This document shows, piece by piece, positions 25,201-32,929 of a stretch of 64,000 nt of DNA. The notes below the pieces were generated by a model. That model saw nothing but the letters and a program-made list of their open reading frames with translations, did no database searches and had not been told where the DNA came from. The DNA lies in contig NZ_FRAS01000012.1 of assembly GCF_900142395.1 (NCBI RefSeq), positions 1-64,000 of the forward strand, written 5' to 3'. How positions within the stretch are numbered: position 1 is the stretch's first letter; each line of letters opens with the position of its first letter. The DNA is from Hymenobacter psychrotolerans DSM 18569. Its GTDB lineage: Bacteria; Bacteroidota; Bacteroidia; Cytophagales; Hymenobacteraceae. Both the position numbers and the translations under genes were made by a program.

Positions 25201-27762
25201 CTTGAAGCCCACCGCCGAGCGGTTTTTGTTGTTGAGCGAGTCGAGTTTGAACGGCGGAATGTCGAAGTAGACGGTGGTATCGTAGGCGCCGCCCAGCACT
25301 TCCGGCTTGTCGAAGTACACGTAGGCACCGGTGGTAGCATCAAACGACGGATACGCGCCCATCTTCTTGCGCCCCGACTTGTTGTTGGGGTGGTTGATGT
25401 AGAGCTTGCCGGTGGAGGTTTTCTTCTTGTTGGTGAGCGTGAAGTCGGTGTCCTTGCGGGCCTTCATGACGGAGCCTTTCGAGCCCTTGCCCTTCACGAT
25501 GATGGAGTCAATCTGGGCCAGGTCGATGAAGAACCCATCATAATCAAACTTGAACTCCTTGCCCTTGAACACGAACGACGAGGCCACCACCGTCCCGTTG
25601 AACAGGATTCCCCGGTTCTTCTGAATGCGGATGATGCTGGAGTCCGGCTTTACGAACACCGTCACGGAGTCGTCGGAGAAGTTGAAGCGGTCCACGCCCC
25701 GTACAATCAGGTCGTTGGTGTTCAGGTTGAGCGTGGCGTTCTTGCCCGAGGGCGAGAGGCTCTTGATGGCAATATGGTCGTAGTCTTTCTTGCCGCGGCT
25801 CGAATTCACGTAGTGCGTGGCCTTGGGGCGCAGCGTAATCTGCTGGGTCTGGGGGTTCCAGTCCACGTAGCCGTCGCGGGCGAGGCCGGCGGCGGCGGAG
25901 CGCACGTTTTCGGGCTTGAGCTTGCGGAAATCAGCCACTTCCTGCACCGTGAAGCGCCGCTTGTTGCCGTTTTCAGCGCTGTAGCCCACCACCATCTGCA
26001 ACGGGTGCAGCTTGTTGATGGCCTTGATCTGCTGGTAGCGGGTGTTGGTGTAGAATTCCTTGCTCTCGAAGTTGGCCGTCACCTGGTTTTTGGCCGTGAG
26101 CATGGAGAAGTTGATGTCGGGCGTGCGGATGGGCCAGGTGAGCATCTCCGCCGTAATTTCCATCTGGTGGTAGCTGTCGAAGTAGGGCGTGGCCTTGTAG
26201 AGGCCAGCCTCGCGGGCCAGCTGCAGCACCTGGCTTTTCTTCGTGTATTTCAGCTTCACCCCGGGGTGCGTGAGCGAGTCAATCTTGTCCTCGAAAATGG
26301 TAACAGCCGCCCGCTCCGCCGTAATCAGCGAATCGCCGAGCACGTAGGCCCGCGACGAAGCCCGGAACTTGGGCTTGCCGTCCAGGTCCACGAAAATGCG
26401 CGACAACGACCCATCCAGCGCCGCCGACAGCATGCGGCTGCCCGCCAGCGAGAAGCCGCCGTAGTAGCGGATATTGTCGCCGATGTTCTTGATGCGGGCG
26501 TCGTTGGTGAGGGAGATGAAGCGCGGATAGCCGGAGTCGGTGGCGCCGGGCTTTTTCTTCAGGCTTTTGTAGGAAAGGGCCCCTTTCACGGGCGCTTCCA
26601 GCACCGCCGGATAGGTCAGCGTCACGGGCTCAGCCGTAAATTCGGCTTTGCTCAGGTCGAAGTCGTAGGTAGTGAGGTCGGCGGTGGCGGGGTTGCCGTT
26701 CACCTGCCAGCCGTACTGGCCGCCATAGCCCACAAACTTGCCGGTCTGGGGCACCACGGCGCCACTGGTTTTCTTGATGGTGATGGAGTCGCCGCCGGTC
26801 GACATGAACAGGTCGGCATCCTTCAGCACCAGCACCGGCCCGCGGGTAGGCGGCGCCACGTAGTTGTCGAAGTAGGGTGCGGGCTCGAAGGCGGGGGCAG
26901 GCTCCGGAGCCTGGGCTGCGGGAGTTGTACCGGCCTTGGCGGGCGTGGTTTTGGCGGGTGTTTTCTTGGCCGGCGTGCCCCAGCCGTCGTTGCTGTCGCC
27001 CCAGCCGCCACCGCCGCTGCTCCACAGGTCGGCCGTGTCCCAGCCGTCGGACTTGCGCTTTTTGGGCGCGGCTTTCTTGGCAGCCGGCTTGGCGCCGGGC
27101 TTGGTGTTGAGAGGTTGCGTAACTACCGCCGCCGCCGCCGGAGCCGGGGCTGGTGCCACTGCGGCCGGCGCCATGCTGGGCATGTCCTGGTCGTTGTAGG
27201 CAAACGAGAACGTGCCGCCGATGACGCGCAGCGTGTTGTAGCGGGAGCTGAACAGCACCTTAGTGTCGAGGAACTGCGCGGCCGAGCTCAGAAACTTGGC
27301 GGCTTCAGGACCCGGGTCGGTGCGCACGGTTTTGGTGGCTACCGCCAGAAACTCCGTCATCTGCGCGTCCGAGAAGTTCTGGACCGTAGCGCCGGCCACC
27401 ACCGCGTTGAACAGCGCCTCCAGGTGTGGGCGCGGCTTGTAGCCCAGCGTCAGCATCTGCTGCGAGAGAGTCACGATGGTGCTCTGGTGCGTAGCGGTGA
27501 GCTTGTTGCTGGCCCACAGCTGCTGCAACTTGGCTGCCGTGTTTTTGGCCGCCGCGTTGTTGGTAGCCGCCATCATCAGCTGCACATCCTGCATGAACTG
27601 GGCAGGATCAGTGGATAGCTTACCGGTAAAGCGGGCTGCCGGTGCCGGCGTACCGGCGGGCTGAGTTTTAGCTGGTTGTTGCGGCTTGGTCTGCTGGGCC
27701 AGCGCTGGCGCACTGAGCGTCAGCACCATGGCGCAAAGCCACCCGAAAGCGTATTGCTTCAT
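22276..27762 (-). CDS. Giant exported protein, 1828 residues, unknown function
   Basis: Starts with a signal peptide (MKQYAFGWLCAMVLTLSAPALAQ). Residues ~30-200 are helical and Ala/Gln-rich, ~200-320 are low-complexity with Pro/Ala and KKT runs. The bulk (~330-1690) is beta-rich with repeated modules that alternate short hydrophobic strands and Asp/Gly turns (for example DGFFIDLAQIDSIIVKGKGS and FYKDSVVTVGKSGVILPG). The last ~130 residues are an extreme Lys/Glu/Ala tail broken by two near-identical NDPFGG words. No T9SS sorting domain or barrel end is visible. Reminiscent of large conserved Bacteroidota surface proteins, but I cannot name a family. Monocistronic, with its own terminator. Confidence 0.8.
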   Translation of the reverse strand: MKQYAFGWLCAMVLTLSAPALAQQTKPQQPAKTQPAGTPAPAARFTGKLSTDPAQFMQDVQLMMAATNNAAAKNTAAKLQQLWASNKLTATHQSTIVTLSQQMLTLGYKPRPHLEALFNAVVAGATVQNFSDAQMTEFLAVATKTVRTDPGPEAAKFLSSAAQFLDTKVLFSSRYNTLRVIGGTFSFAYNDQDMPSMAPAAVAPAPAPAAAAVVTQPLNTKPGAKPAAKKAAPKKRKSDGWDTADLWSSGGGGWGDSNDGWGTPAKKTPAKTTPAKAGTTPAAQAPEPAPAFEPAPYFDNYVAPPTRGPVLVLKDADLFMSTGGDSITIKKTSGAVVPQTGKFVGYGGQYGWQVNGNPATADLTTYDFDLSKAEFTAEPVTLTYPAVLEAPVKGALSYKSLKKKPGATDSGYPRFISLTNDARIKNIGDNIRYYGGFSLAGSRMLSAALDGSLSRIFVDLDGKPKFRASSRAYVLGDSLITAERAAVTIFEDKIDSLTHPGVKLKYTKKSQVLQLAREAGLYKATPYFDSYHQMEITAEMLTWPIRTPDINFSMLTAKNQVTANFESKEFYTNTRYQQIKAINKLHPLQMVVGYSAENGNKRRFTVQEVADFRKLKPENVRSAAAGLARDGYVDWNPQTQQITLRPKATHYVNSSRGKKDYDHIAIKSLSPSGKNATLNLNTNDLIVRGVDRFNFSDDSVTVFVKPDSSIIRIQKNRGILFNGTVVASSFVFKGKEFKFDYDGFFIDLAQIDSIIVKGKGSKGSVMKARKDTDFTLTNKKKTSTGKLYINHPNNKSGRKKMGAYPSFDATTGAYVYFDKPEVLGGAYDTTVYFDIPPFKLDSLNNKNRSAVGFKGTFVSGGIIPDLKTKLILQEDGSLGFTYDLPKEGVPVYGGKGRLFNKVKMSNRGIQGVGDIKYLTSTLQSDQFIFYKDSVVTVGKSGVILPGPLNGTEFTKVTLPAGYQMKWAVKQDSMYLSTQPQGLAMKMYGDQYGFKGTATLTPGGLYGDGGMDGPQSFIRSTQIAFKPTSYTGKKSTLSIKSAEPNKPALTANNVAFSYDVKNGNTSFAREEGDSKSSIDLPYSDYKTTLSGGKWDFKKKLVQLKVAPGADSTRSYFYSTKPDQKGLKFRAATGQYDLTRYRLIAGGVPRIAAADAWIEPDSNKVYILANAQMRTFQNAGIVMDTLAKFHSLYKGEIKVLSRTAFTGNALYSYKNASADSFAIKFANFQVDSTAMLASAKGGKKSGLLKKGNVLEDAPPSPATMAVASIDAKDKFHLAPRIAYRGGVNMNSKRRGFIFDGQGRLEFSKLPTSADWFAVQDSIDPKAIRLRIPDPVAPPTRSKADEVGDASALFTGLFMSEGTGKVYPLYAGPKQDIIDRNLFQVGGYLSFDQKKGLYTIANHDLTDPNIYEGSVLTFTDSTGGLSFRGKLNLINSNKDYGITAAGVGTAKPDSNRYNLDTFMAFDINMPEKAVEAMATDMATNTKGSPEALNGSQEELYKLGEMMGNKAVQAYSARRGKYEPLQKLSPKMLHTVVLNKVDLRWSEKFKAWYSVGKIGLVSIGKKDLNVLIDGHIEIHKGDNNTDEVNLYLEAEPQTWYFLKYSGTAMLAKAQHGSFDEIIGRAAKGDYNTATQYGFYLGDDQEVQQYLVRFRRDYLREDPKQKRAAPVSAASQSTGNFDFDQDTKKKKKKGNEPAFDADGMPIEEAPVDKKKKNKKEAAADPNDPFGGGDAGAAPVETTKKKEKKADPVADEPAADAPKKSKEKATEPAPAKPATPEPAATEPAVDPKQAKKEEERKAKEAEKLKKEEEKKAKEEEKKKKANENDPFGGS

Positions 27763-28109
27763 AGAAAATTCCGTCGGAACCTGATTAGTCGCCTACAATT
27801 TCGGTAAAACGAACGGTATTCTCATGGCAAGGCGCTCCGACTGAGCGTATTCGTCGTTTTAGCCAGTTTCGGGTGAATCCTGTCCAACAATCCCGGGCCG
27901 ATAGGCAGCTACTTAGTGTCAATGTGCCGCCACAGTATTGGCTGAAGCTGCATACGCGCAGCGCGCATAAAGCCCGCAGAACAGCCTGGCAGCTCATGAT
28001 GCTTTTGTAAATTTATTGGTGGCGTGGCCTCGTGCTGTGCCGAAAAAGGTATCTTTCCGAACCGCATCTGCGTATCTTCTAAGCAGAACTCTTATAGTGT
28101 ACTTGTCCC
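27763..28109. other. Intergenic region between divergent genes
   Basis: 347 bp. It must hold the promoters of the giant gene (minus) and of the 28110 gene (plus; TATCTTTC near 28051). A 70-codon minus frame at 27785-27997 has no recognisable features. No repeat or RNA structure stands out. Confidence 0.4.
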
Positions 28110-28451
28110 ATGCTCAACGCTGCTTCCCGGCTTTCTGCCCTCGCCCCGAACGCGCTGCTGCGCGCAGTCCAGACCTTGCGCGACGATATCACCCAACGTC
28201 TGGGCAAGTCTTCGGCCACTGTGGCCGAATGGAAAGACATTCTGCTGCTCGTCGACCCGGAAGTGCAGGTCCGGCCTGAGTGCGGCACCATCATCGTGCG
28301 CCGTGGCAAGGCGGCCCTCGACCGGCTGGCCCGCCACTACCTGGTGCCGCCGCATGACGTTCTGCCCAAGCTCAGCCGCAAGTCGCTGGTTCACGAAAAC
28401 CCCGTCGATTATGGTCTTTCGGATGAAGAATGGCTGGCTCTGTGCCTCTAG
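28110..28451 (+). CDS. Hypothetical cytosolic protein
   Basis: 113 residues, no signal peptide or membrane segment. N-terminal helical part with LRAVQTLRDDITQRLGKSSATVAEWKDILLL, then a short beta-like stretch (GTIIVRRGKAALDRLARHYLV) and an acidic end (NPVDYGLSDEEWLALCL). No family is recognised. It has its own shared terminator and a probable promoter box near 28051. A second overlapping frame (28024-28587) is longer but runs through the terminator, so this one is preferred. Confidence 0.55.
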   Translation: MLNAASRLSALAPNALLRAVQTLRDDITQRLGKSSATVAEWKDILLLVDPEVQVRPECGTIIVRRGKAALDRLARHYLVPPHDVLPKLSRKSLVHENPVDYGLSDEEWLALCL

Positions 28452-28473
28452 TTCTTCTCAGGTAAATTTCATC

Positions 28474-28508
28474 AAAAAGCCCGATCTGCTAAGCAGACCG
28501 GGCTTTTT
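28474..28508. terminator. Bidirectional terminator between 28110 gene and prmA
   Basis: AAAAAGCCCG.TCTGCT pairs with AGCAGA.CGGGCTTTTT, giving T-runs on both strands between convergent genes. Confidence 0.9.
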
Positions 28509-28529
28509 GATGGGTACAGGTTGTACGTG

Positions 28530-29363
28530 TCAGGGCTTGCGGAACACGGCCGACACCCAATGGTTCTGCATACGGTGGCTTTCGTAGCGCAGGCCTTCCT
28601 TCTCAGCGGCAGCCCGGATCAGCGCCAGGTCTTCCTCGTAGAAACCAGAGAACAGAATGGGGCAGCCGGGCTTCAGGTACTGGCCGTAGGCGCCCATGTC
28701 TTCGAGTAGCACGTTGCGGTTGATGTTGGCCAGAATGATGTCGAAGGGTGCCTCGCCTTCCAGCGCCGTGATGTCGCCGAGGCGGGCTTCCACTTTGTCC
28801 TGCACGTTGTTTTCGGCGGCGTTGTCGGCGGCATTTTCGGCGGTCCAGGGCTCCACGTCCACGGCCAGCACGTAGCTGGCACCCAGATGCACGGCCATTA
28901 CGGCCAGAATACCGGTGCCGCAGCCCATGTCCAGCACCCGCTTGCCCTGGTGGTCGATGTCGAGCTGGTTGGTAATCATCAGGGCCGTGGTGTCGTGGTG
29001 GCCGGTGCCGAACGACATGCGGGGCATGATGACAATTTCGTACTGCAGGTCGGGGCGGGCCTCGTGGAACGGCGCGCGCACCGACACCTTATCGGCAATT
29101 ACGAGCGGCTGGAAGTTCTTTTCCCACTCGGCGTTCCAGTTCTGGCGCGTAATCACGCGGTGCTCGTAGGTCAGTTCGCCCAGGCCTTCGTAGCGGCTCA
29201 TTACCTCCGCAATGGCATCGGCCGAGAACTTGTCCTCGTCGATGTAGGCGCAGAAGCCTTCGTCGTTGTCTTCGAAGGTGTCGTAGCCAACTTCGGCCAG
29301 CTCAGCAACCAGAATATCAGACAGCTCGGCGGGAGCCTGCACGCGCACTTCAACAAAATCCAT
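28530..29363 (-). CDS. prmA: Ribosomal protein L11 methyltransferase
   Basis: 277 residues from the ATG at 29363 (MDFVEVRVQAPAELSDILVA). SAM-dependent trimethylation of L11. N-terminal substrate domain, then the Rossmann methyltransferase: MSFGTGHHDTT (about 138-148), LDMGCGTGILAVMA (SAM loop, about 161-174), AVDVEPWTAENA, and the catalytic-face DIILANINRNVL. Matches the shorter Bacteroidota form of PrmA. The frame continues upstream to 29474 without support. Confidence 0.93.
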   Translation of the reverse strand: MDFVEVRVQAPAELSDILVAELAEVGYDTFEDNDEGFCAYIDEDKFSADAIAEVMSRYEGLGELTYEHRVITRQNWNAEWEKNFQPLVIADKVSVRAPFHEARPDLQYEIVIMPRMSFGTGHHDTTALMITNQLDIDHQGKRVLDMGCGTGILAVMAVHLGASYVLAVDVEPWTAENAADNAAENNVQDKVEARLGDITALEGEAPFDIILANINRNVLLEDMGAYGQYLKPGCPILFSGFYEEDLALIRAAAEKEGLRYESHRMQNHWVSAVFRKP

Positions 29364-29543
29364 AGTCAGCAGAAAACAGTTCGGGGAAACCGGCCGGGCC
29401 GGAAGGCAAAGGTCGCAGGAAAAACCGGGCGCGCCAATGCCCGCCCCAAATCGAAGCGCGCCTTGGCCGGGCACACATCATTGTATCTAACTATTACTTC
29501 CTTTGAGCCGGCAATCAGTCCAACTCTCCCTAACCACTGTTCT

Positions 29544-30595
29544 ATGAAAACAACGATTCGCCTCGTAGCTTCCTGCACGTTGCTGGGCCTGCTGGCCGCC
29601 TGCGGCTCCAAGGACAAGCCCGCCGAAACGGCTGCCACCGAAACGGCGTCCACCACTACCTAGGTTGCTACGACCACCGAAACGCCTGCCCCAACCACCG
29701 AAGCCGCTGCTCCCGCCGCCACCGCCGACGCAACCTTCGACATCAACTCGGTGCCGGTCACCTCAGCCGACCTGGGCTCGTTTCCCTATCTGAGCGGGTT
29801 GCAGACCTACGAAGTGAGCACCAGCAACAGCGAGGACTACGATTTCGAAATGGCCTACGTGTATGATGGGAAGAATCTGGTTCCTATCGAAGGCAAAGTG
29901 TCGCAGCGCTATTTCAGGCCTAAAAATGGCGAGAAGCAGGCCTCTGAGCTGATGATCCACCGCAACTACGAAGACCTGCTCAAGACGCTGGGCGCCACCA
30001 AAGTATCGGACGGAAAACCAGCCAAAGAATCCATCGACAAGATCGGGTACGACAAGATATACAAGCACGGCAAGTGGAGCGTCAGCTCCGACCACGAAAC
30101 CGACACCTACGTTATCCGGCAGAAAGACAAGGAAGTATGGGTGCAGGTAACCGCGCTGGGCAGCGACGCCAACTACAACCTGACCGTGACGGAACGGGCC
30201 GCAATGCCGCAGCAGGCGGGCATCATCAAGGCCGACGAATTAAAAAAAAACTAGAAGCCACAGGCCAGGCCACGCTCTACGTCAACTTCGATACCGACAA
30301 AACCAGCATCCGGCCTGAGTCGGCGCCGACGGTAGCGGAAGTCGTGACGCTGCTCCGGCAGAACCCGGCGCTGCGCCTGAGCGTGCAGGGCCACACCGAC
30401 AACGCCGGCACGCCGGCCCACAATCAGCAGCTTTCGGAGGGCCGGGCGCAGGCGGTAGTAGCCGCGCTTACGCAGGCGGGCATTGCCACCGGCCGCTTGC
30501 AGGCCACCGGCTTCGGCCAGACCAAACCCCTGGCCGACAACACCACCGAAGAAGGCAAAGCCCAGAACCGGCGCGTGGAACTCGTGAAGCTGTAA
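29544..30595 (+). pseudogene. OmpA-family lipoprotein gene broken by an amber codon and a frameshift
   Basis: Begins with a clear lipoprotein signal (MKTTIRLVASCTLLGLLAAC; lipobox LAAC). After 39 codons a TAG (29661-29663) interrupts the Thr/Glu/Ala-rich linker; the same frame reopens at once and runs to 30254 with an extended domain (LQTYEVSTSNSEDYDFEMAY and onward). At 30242-30250 a run of nine As shifts the frame: with ten As it would continue into the OmpA peptidoglycan-binding domain (YVNFDTDKTSIRPES, GHTDNAGTPAHNQQLSEGRA, RRVELVKL) ending at 30595. The parent would be an outer-membrane lipoprotein of about 350 residues anchored to peptidoglycan. Either it is decayed, or slippage/readthrough or sequencing error explains the breaks. 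Confidence 0.8.
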
Positions 30596-30609
30596 GCTGA
30601 CCTGTAACG

Positions 30610-30654
30610 CACAGAAAAGGGCCGTTTCTCTGCAGAGGAACGGCCCTTTTCTGT
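30610..30654. terminator. Bidirectional terminator after the OmpA pseudogene
   Basis: CACAGAAAAGGGCCGTT pairs with AACGGCCCTTTTCTGTG, between convergent genes. Confidence 0.85.
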
Positions 30655-30669
30655 GCAGCACTATGGCAC

Positions 30670-31050
30670 CTAGTTTTTGCGGCAGCCGGCGAAGGAGCGC
30701 ACCTTGGTGAAATGCATGCTGAAGTCGGCCAAAGAGCGGTTTTCGGACACGAACAGCACGTAGTCGGCAAAGTCGCGGGCCTCGGTGAGGTACCACAGGC
30801 CGGCTTTGTCGGCGAAGAGCTTGTTGTTTTCGGTGAACACCAGCACATCGGCAAAGGCTTCCTCCGGCTCCTCATACACTGCCCCGAAGCAGAAGCCACG
30901 GCGGCGCGGGTCCCGCTCCAGGTATACCGAGCCATAGATGCGGCAGGGCTCCAGCGAACCGGCCGGCGCGGCCGCCACAAACGGCACCCGCGGCTGGGGC
31001 TGCACCGGGCTCAGGGCCAGCATACCGGAAAGGAGAAGCGTAGAAAGCAT
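30670..31050 (-). CDS. DUF6150-type exported repeat protein
   Basis: 126 residues from the ATG at 31050 (MLSTLLLSGMLALSPVQPQ signal peptide). The mature part has the recurring scheme of an aromatic strand followed by F-A-D: EEAFADVLVFTENNKLFADK, EARDFADYVLFVSENRSLAD and KVRSFAGCRKN, with cysteines at CRIYGSVY and near the end. This fits the small DUF6150 family as I recall it. Function unknown; probably periplasmic or surface, folded as a short beta structure. The longer frame to 31104 lies in the heptamer repeat and is rejected. Confidence 0.7.
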   Translation of the reverse strand: MLSTLLLSGMLALSPVQPQPRVPFVAAAPAGSLEPCRIYGSVYLERDPRRRGFCFGAVYEEPEEAFADVLVFTENNKLFADKAGLWYLTEARDFADYVLFVSENRSLADFSMHFTKVRSFAGCRKN

Positions 31051-31068
31051 AGGATGAGAACCTGGATT

Positions 31069-31178
31069 GGAGAGCTTAGAACTTAGAAAAACTGCTGAGA
31101 GCAAAGAGCTTGCCTGAGTAGCTAAACCTTCAGCAACCTGCTCTAAGTTCTAACTTCTCCTTTCTCGGTTCTGATTTA
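31069..31178. repeat. Heptamer-repeat hairpin (TTAGAAC type)
   Basis: Left arm GGAGAGCTTAGAACTTAGAA (31069-31088) faces right arm CTCTAAGTTCTAACTTCTCC (31141-31160), followed by further 7-mers TTTCTCG, GTTCTGA and TTTAGAA. The last heptamer contains the tpiA stop codon (31176-31178). Same architecture as the elements at 352-465 and 37255-37334 but a different heptamer. Confidence 0.7.
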
Positions 31179-31940
31179 GAACGACTTGATGATTTCGGTG
31201 AAGTCGCGCGACTTGAGGGCCGCCCCGCCGATGAGGCCACCGTCTACGTCGGGCTGGCTGAACAGCTCCCGGGCGTTCTGGGCATTGGCCGAGCCGCCGT
31301 AGAGGATGGTGGTGTTTTCGGCCGCTTCGGCGTCGTAGGCACGGGCAATCTGCTCCCGAATGAAGGCATGTACTTCCTGCGCCTGCGCGCTGGTGGCTGT
31401 TTTGCCCGTTCCGATGGCCCAGATGGGCTCGTAGGCTACTACCACTTGGTCGAACTCCTCGTTGGACAAGTGAAACAGGCCCTCTTTCAGCTGCTGGCTG
31501 ATAAAGTTGAAAGTATCGTCGGCTTCGCGGGTTTCCAGGCTTTCGCCCACGCAGAAAATCGGCTTCAGGCCGGCTGCCAGCGCAGCTTTCAGCTTCTGGC
31601 TCAGCAGCTCGTTGTCTTCGCGGAAATACTGGCGGCGCTCCGAGTGGCCCAGAATCACATACTCCGCTCCTACCGACTGCAGCATCCTGGCCGATACCTC
31701 GCCGGTGTAGGCGCCGCTTTCCTTCTGATGGCAGTTCTGGGCGCCGAGGTGGAACCGTCCACCTTCGGGCAGCTGCTTGCCAATGGCCGACAGGAACGGG
31801 AACGGCGGGCAGATAACCACCTGCACGTCGGAGCCGGTTACTTCGTCCTGCACCATGTTGGTGATTTCCGATACCAGCGCCAGGCCGTCCTGGAGCGTCA
31901 TGTTCATCTTCCAGTTGCCGGCAACGAGGTTTTTACGCAT
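31176..31940 (-). CDS. tpiA: Triosephosphate isomerase
   Basis: 254 residues from the ATG at 31940 (MRKNLVAGNWKMNMTLQDGL). Interconverts dihydroxyacetone phosphate and glyceraldehyde 3-phosphate. Catalytic Lys in AGNWKMN, His in LGHSERRQYF (about 97-106), Glu in VAYEPIWAIGTGKTA (about 168-182) and the phosphate loop LYGGSANAQN are all present. Length is normal. Ends inside the heptamer-repeat hairpin. Confidence 0.97.
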   Translation of the reverse strand: MRKNLVAGNWKMNMTLQDGLALVSEITNMVQDEVTGSDVQVVICPPFPFLSAIGKQLPEGGRFHLGAQNCHQKESGAYTGEVSARMLQSVGAEYVILGHSERRQYFREDNELLSQKLKAALAAGLKPIFCVGESLETREADDTFNFISQQLKEGLFHLSNEEFDQVVVAYEPIWAIGTGKTATSAQAQEVHAFIREQIARAYDAEAAENTTILYGGSANAQNARELFSQPDVDGGLIGGAALKSRDFTEIIKSF

Positions 31941-31988
31941 AATGAGGGGGGTAGAGTGGGAATGAATGGGCCGCAAAATACAGACAAT

Positions 31989-32783
31989 TCAGACGCCGAG
32001 GCTGCGACGACGACGGCGCGAAGCCAGCACGAAGCTGCCCCCTGCCGCCAGCACCGCCCCAATCAGCGCGGCCCAGGCCAGTTCCGGATACTCGGCCCGG
32101 CGGGCCACCCAGATGGCCACCAGCGCCCACGCCACCACCAGCGCAATGGTTTCTTCCTGAAACCGGCGGCTCAGCAGCAGCGCCAGCACCACCACCACGG
32201 CCAGCAGCACCAGCGTCAGGAGCACCGTCAGGTTTTCGCCGGTTTGCCAGCCCAGCTGCCGCAACCCAATGGTGACGTTGATGGTGGAGGCCACCGAAAT
32301 CCAGCCCAGGTACAAGCCAAACGGCAGGCTGATCCAGCGCGGGGCCTTGTGGTCGATGGTGCGGCGCCGGGCCCGCCCGTATACCACGATGAGGCTGCCC
32401 AGAATCACCAGCATAGTCGCCACGCTCGGAATAATCAGCTCGTAGGCAAACAGCACCACCCAGCCGGCCGTGGCCAGGCTGGCCAGCGTGAGCGGCCTGG
32501 CTACGGCGTCGGGCAGCCCAACCGTGCGCTGGGCCGGCAGTAGCTGCCACATGGCATAAATGGACAGGCTCAGAAAAATCAGCCCCCAGATGCTGAACGC
32601 GTAGCCCGCCGGCGTGAGCAGCGTCGGGTATTTGGCCGATACCTCGCCCATGTTCTGCCCGTTGAACGGGAAGGCGTTGGAGTAGTAGTTGAGGAAGATG
32701 TTGCCGAAGATGGCGGCGGCGGCCAGCCAGCGCCAAAGGCGGCCGGCAGCAGGGGTTCGGTAGGAATTGTAACTTGAAGACAT
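31989..32783 (-). CDS. TspO/tryptophan-rich sensory-like membrane protein
   Basis: 264 residues with about eight hydrophobic segments. YPTLLTPAGYAFSIWGLIFLSL and the spaced aromatic residues match the proteins commonly annotated tryptophan-rich sensory protein in Bacteroidota, a distant branch of TspO/MBR. True TspO has five helices and ~160 residues, so this longer form may differ in role. Likely an inner-membrane protein. It is 48 bp upstream of tpiA in the same direction and could be cotranscribed with it. Confidence 0.7.
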   Translation of the reverse strand: MSSSYNSYRTPAAGRLWRWLAAAAIFGNIFLNYYSNAFPFNGQNMGEVSAKYPTLLTPAGYAFSIWGLIFLSLSIYAMWQLLPAQRTVGLPDAVARPLTLASLATAGWVVLFAYELIIPSVATMLVILGSLIVVYGRARRRTIDHKAPRWISLPFGLYLGWISVASTINVTIGLRQLGWQTGENLTVLLTLVLLAVVVVLALLLSRRFQEETIALVVAWALVAIWVARRAEYPELAWAALIGAVLAAGGSFVLASRRRRRSLGV

Positions 32784-32929
32784 ATGGTGGAATTGTAGTT
32801 CCTTCCTACGGGTCAGATTCGGCAGATGTTAGCTCCGGACCGGAAAGGAAATACAGCAGCTGGTGCCACTCGGATGGGGTGCAAACGGGCAGAGTCCCGA
32901 CAAACTCTGGACCTGGCTATGGTCATACA

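Noticed and set aside
22180..27618. 1812-codon plus-strand frame opposite the giant gene
   Set aside because: Shadow of a high-GC gene; composition is His/Arg/Val-rich nonsense and the minus frame has a signal peptide and terminator.
27785..27997. 70-codon minus-strand frame
   Set aside because: Lies in an intergenic region, with no recognisable sequence features or promoter.
32784..32929. Possible riboswitch between the T9SS protein and the TspO-like gene
   Set aside because: The segment is G-rich and can pair in parts, but no known riboswitch core could be matched.
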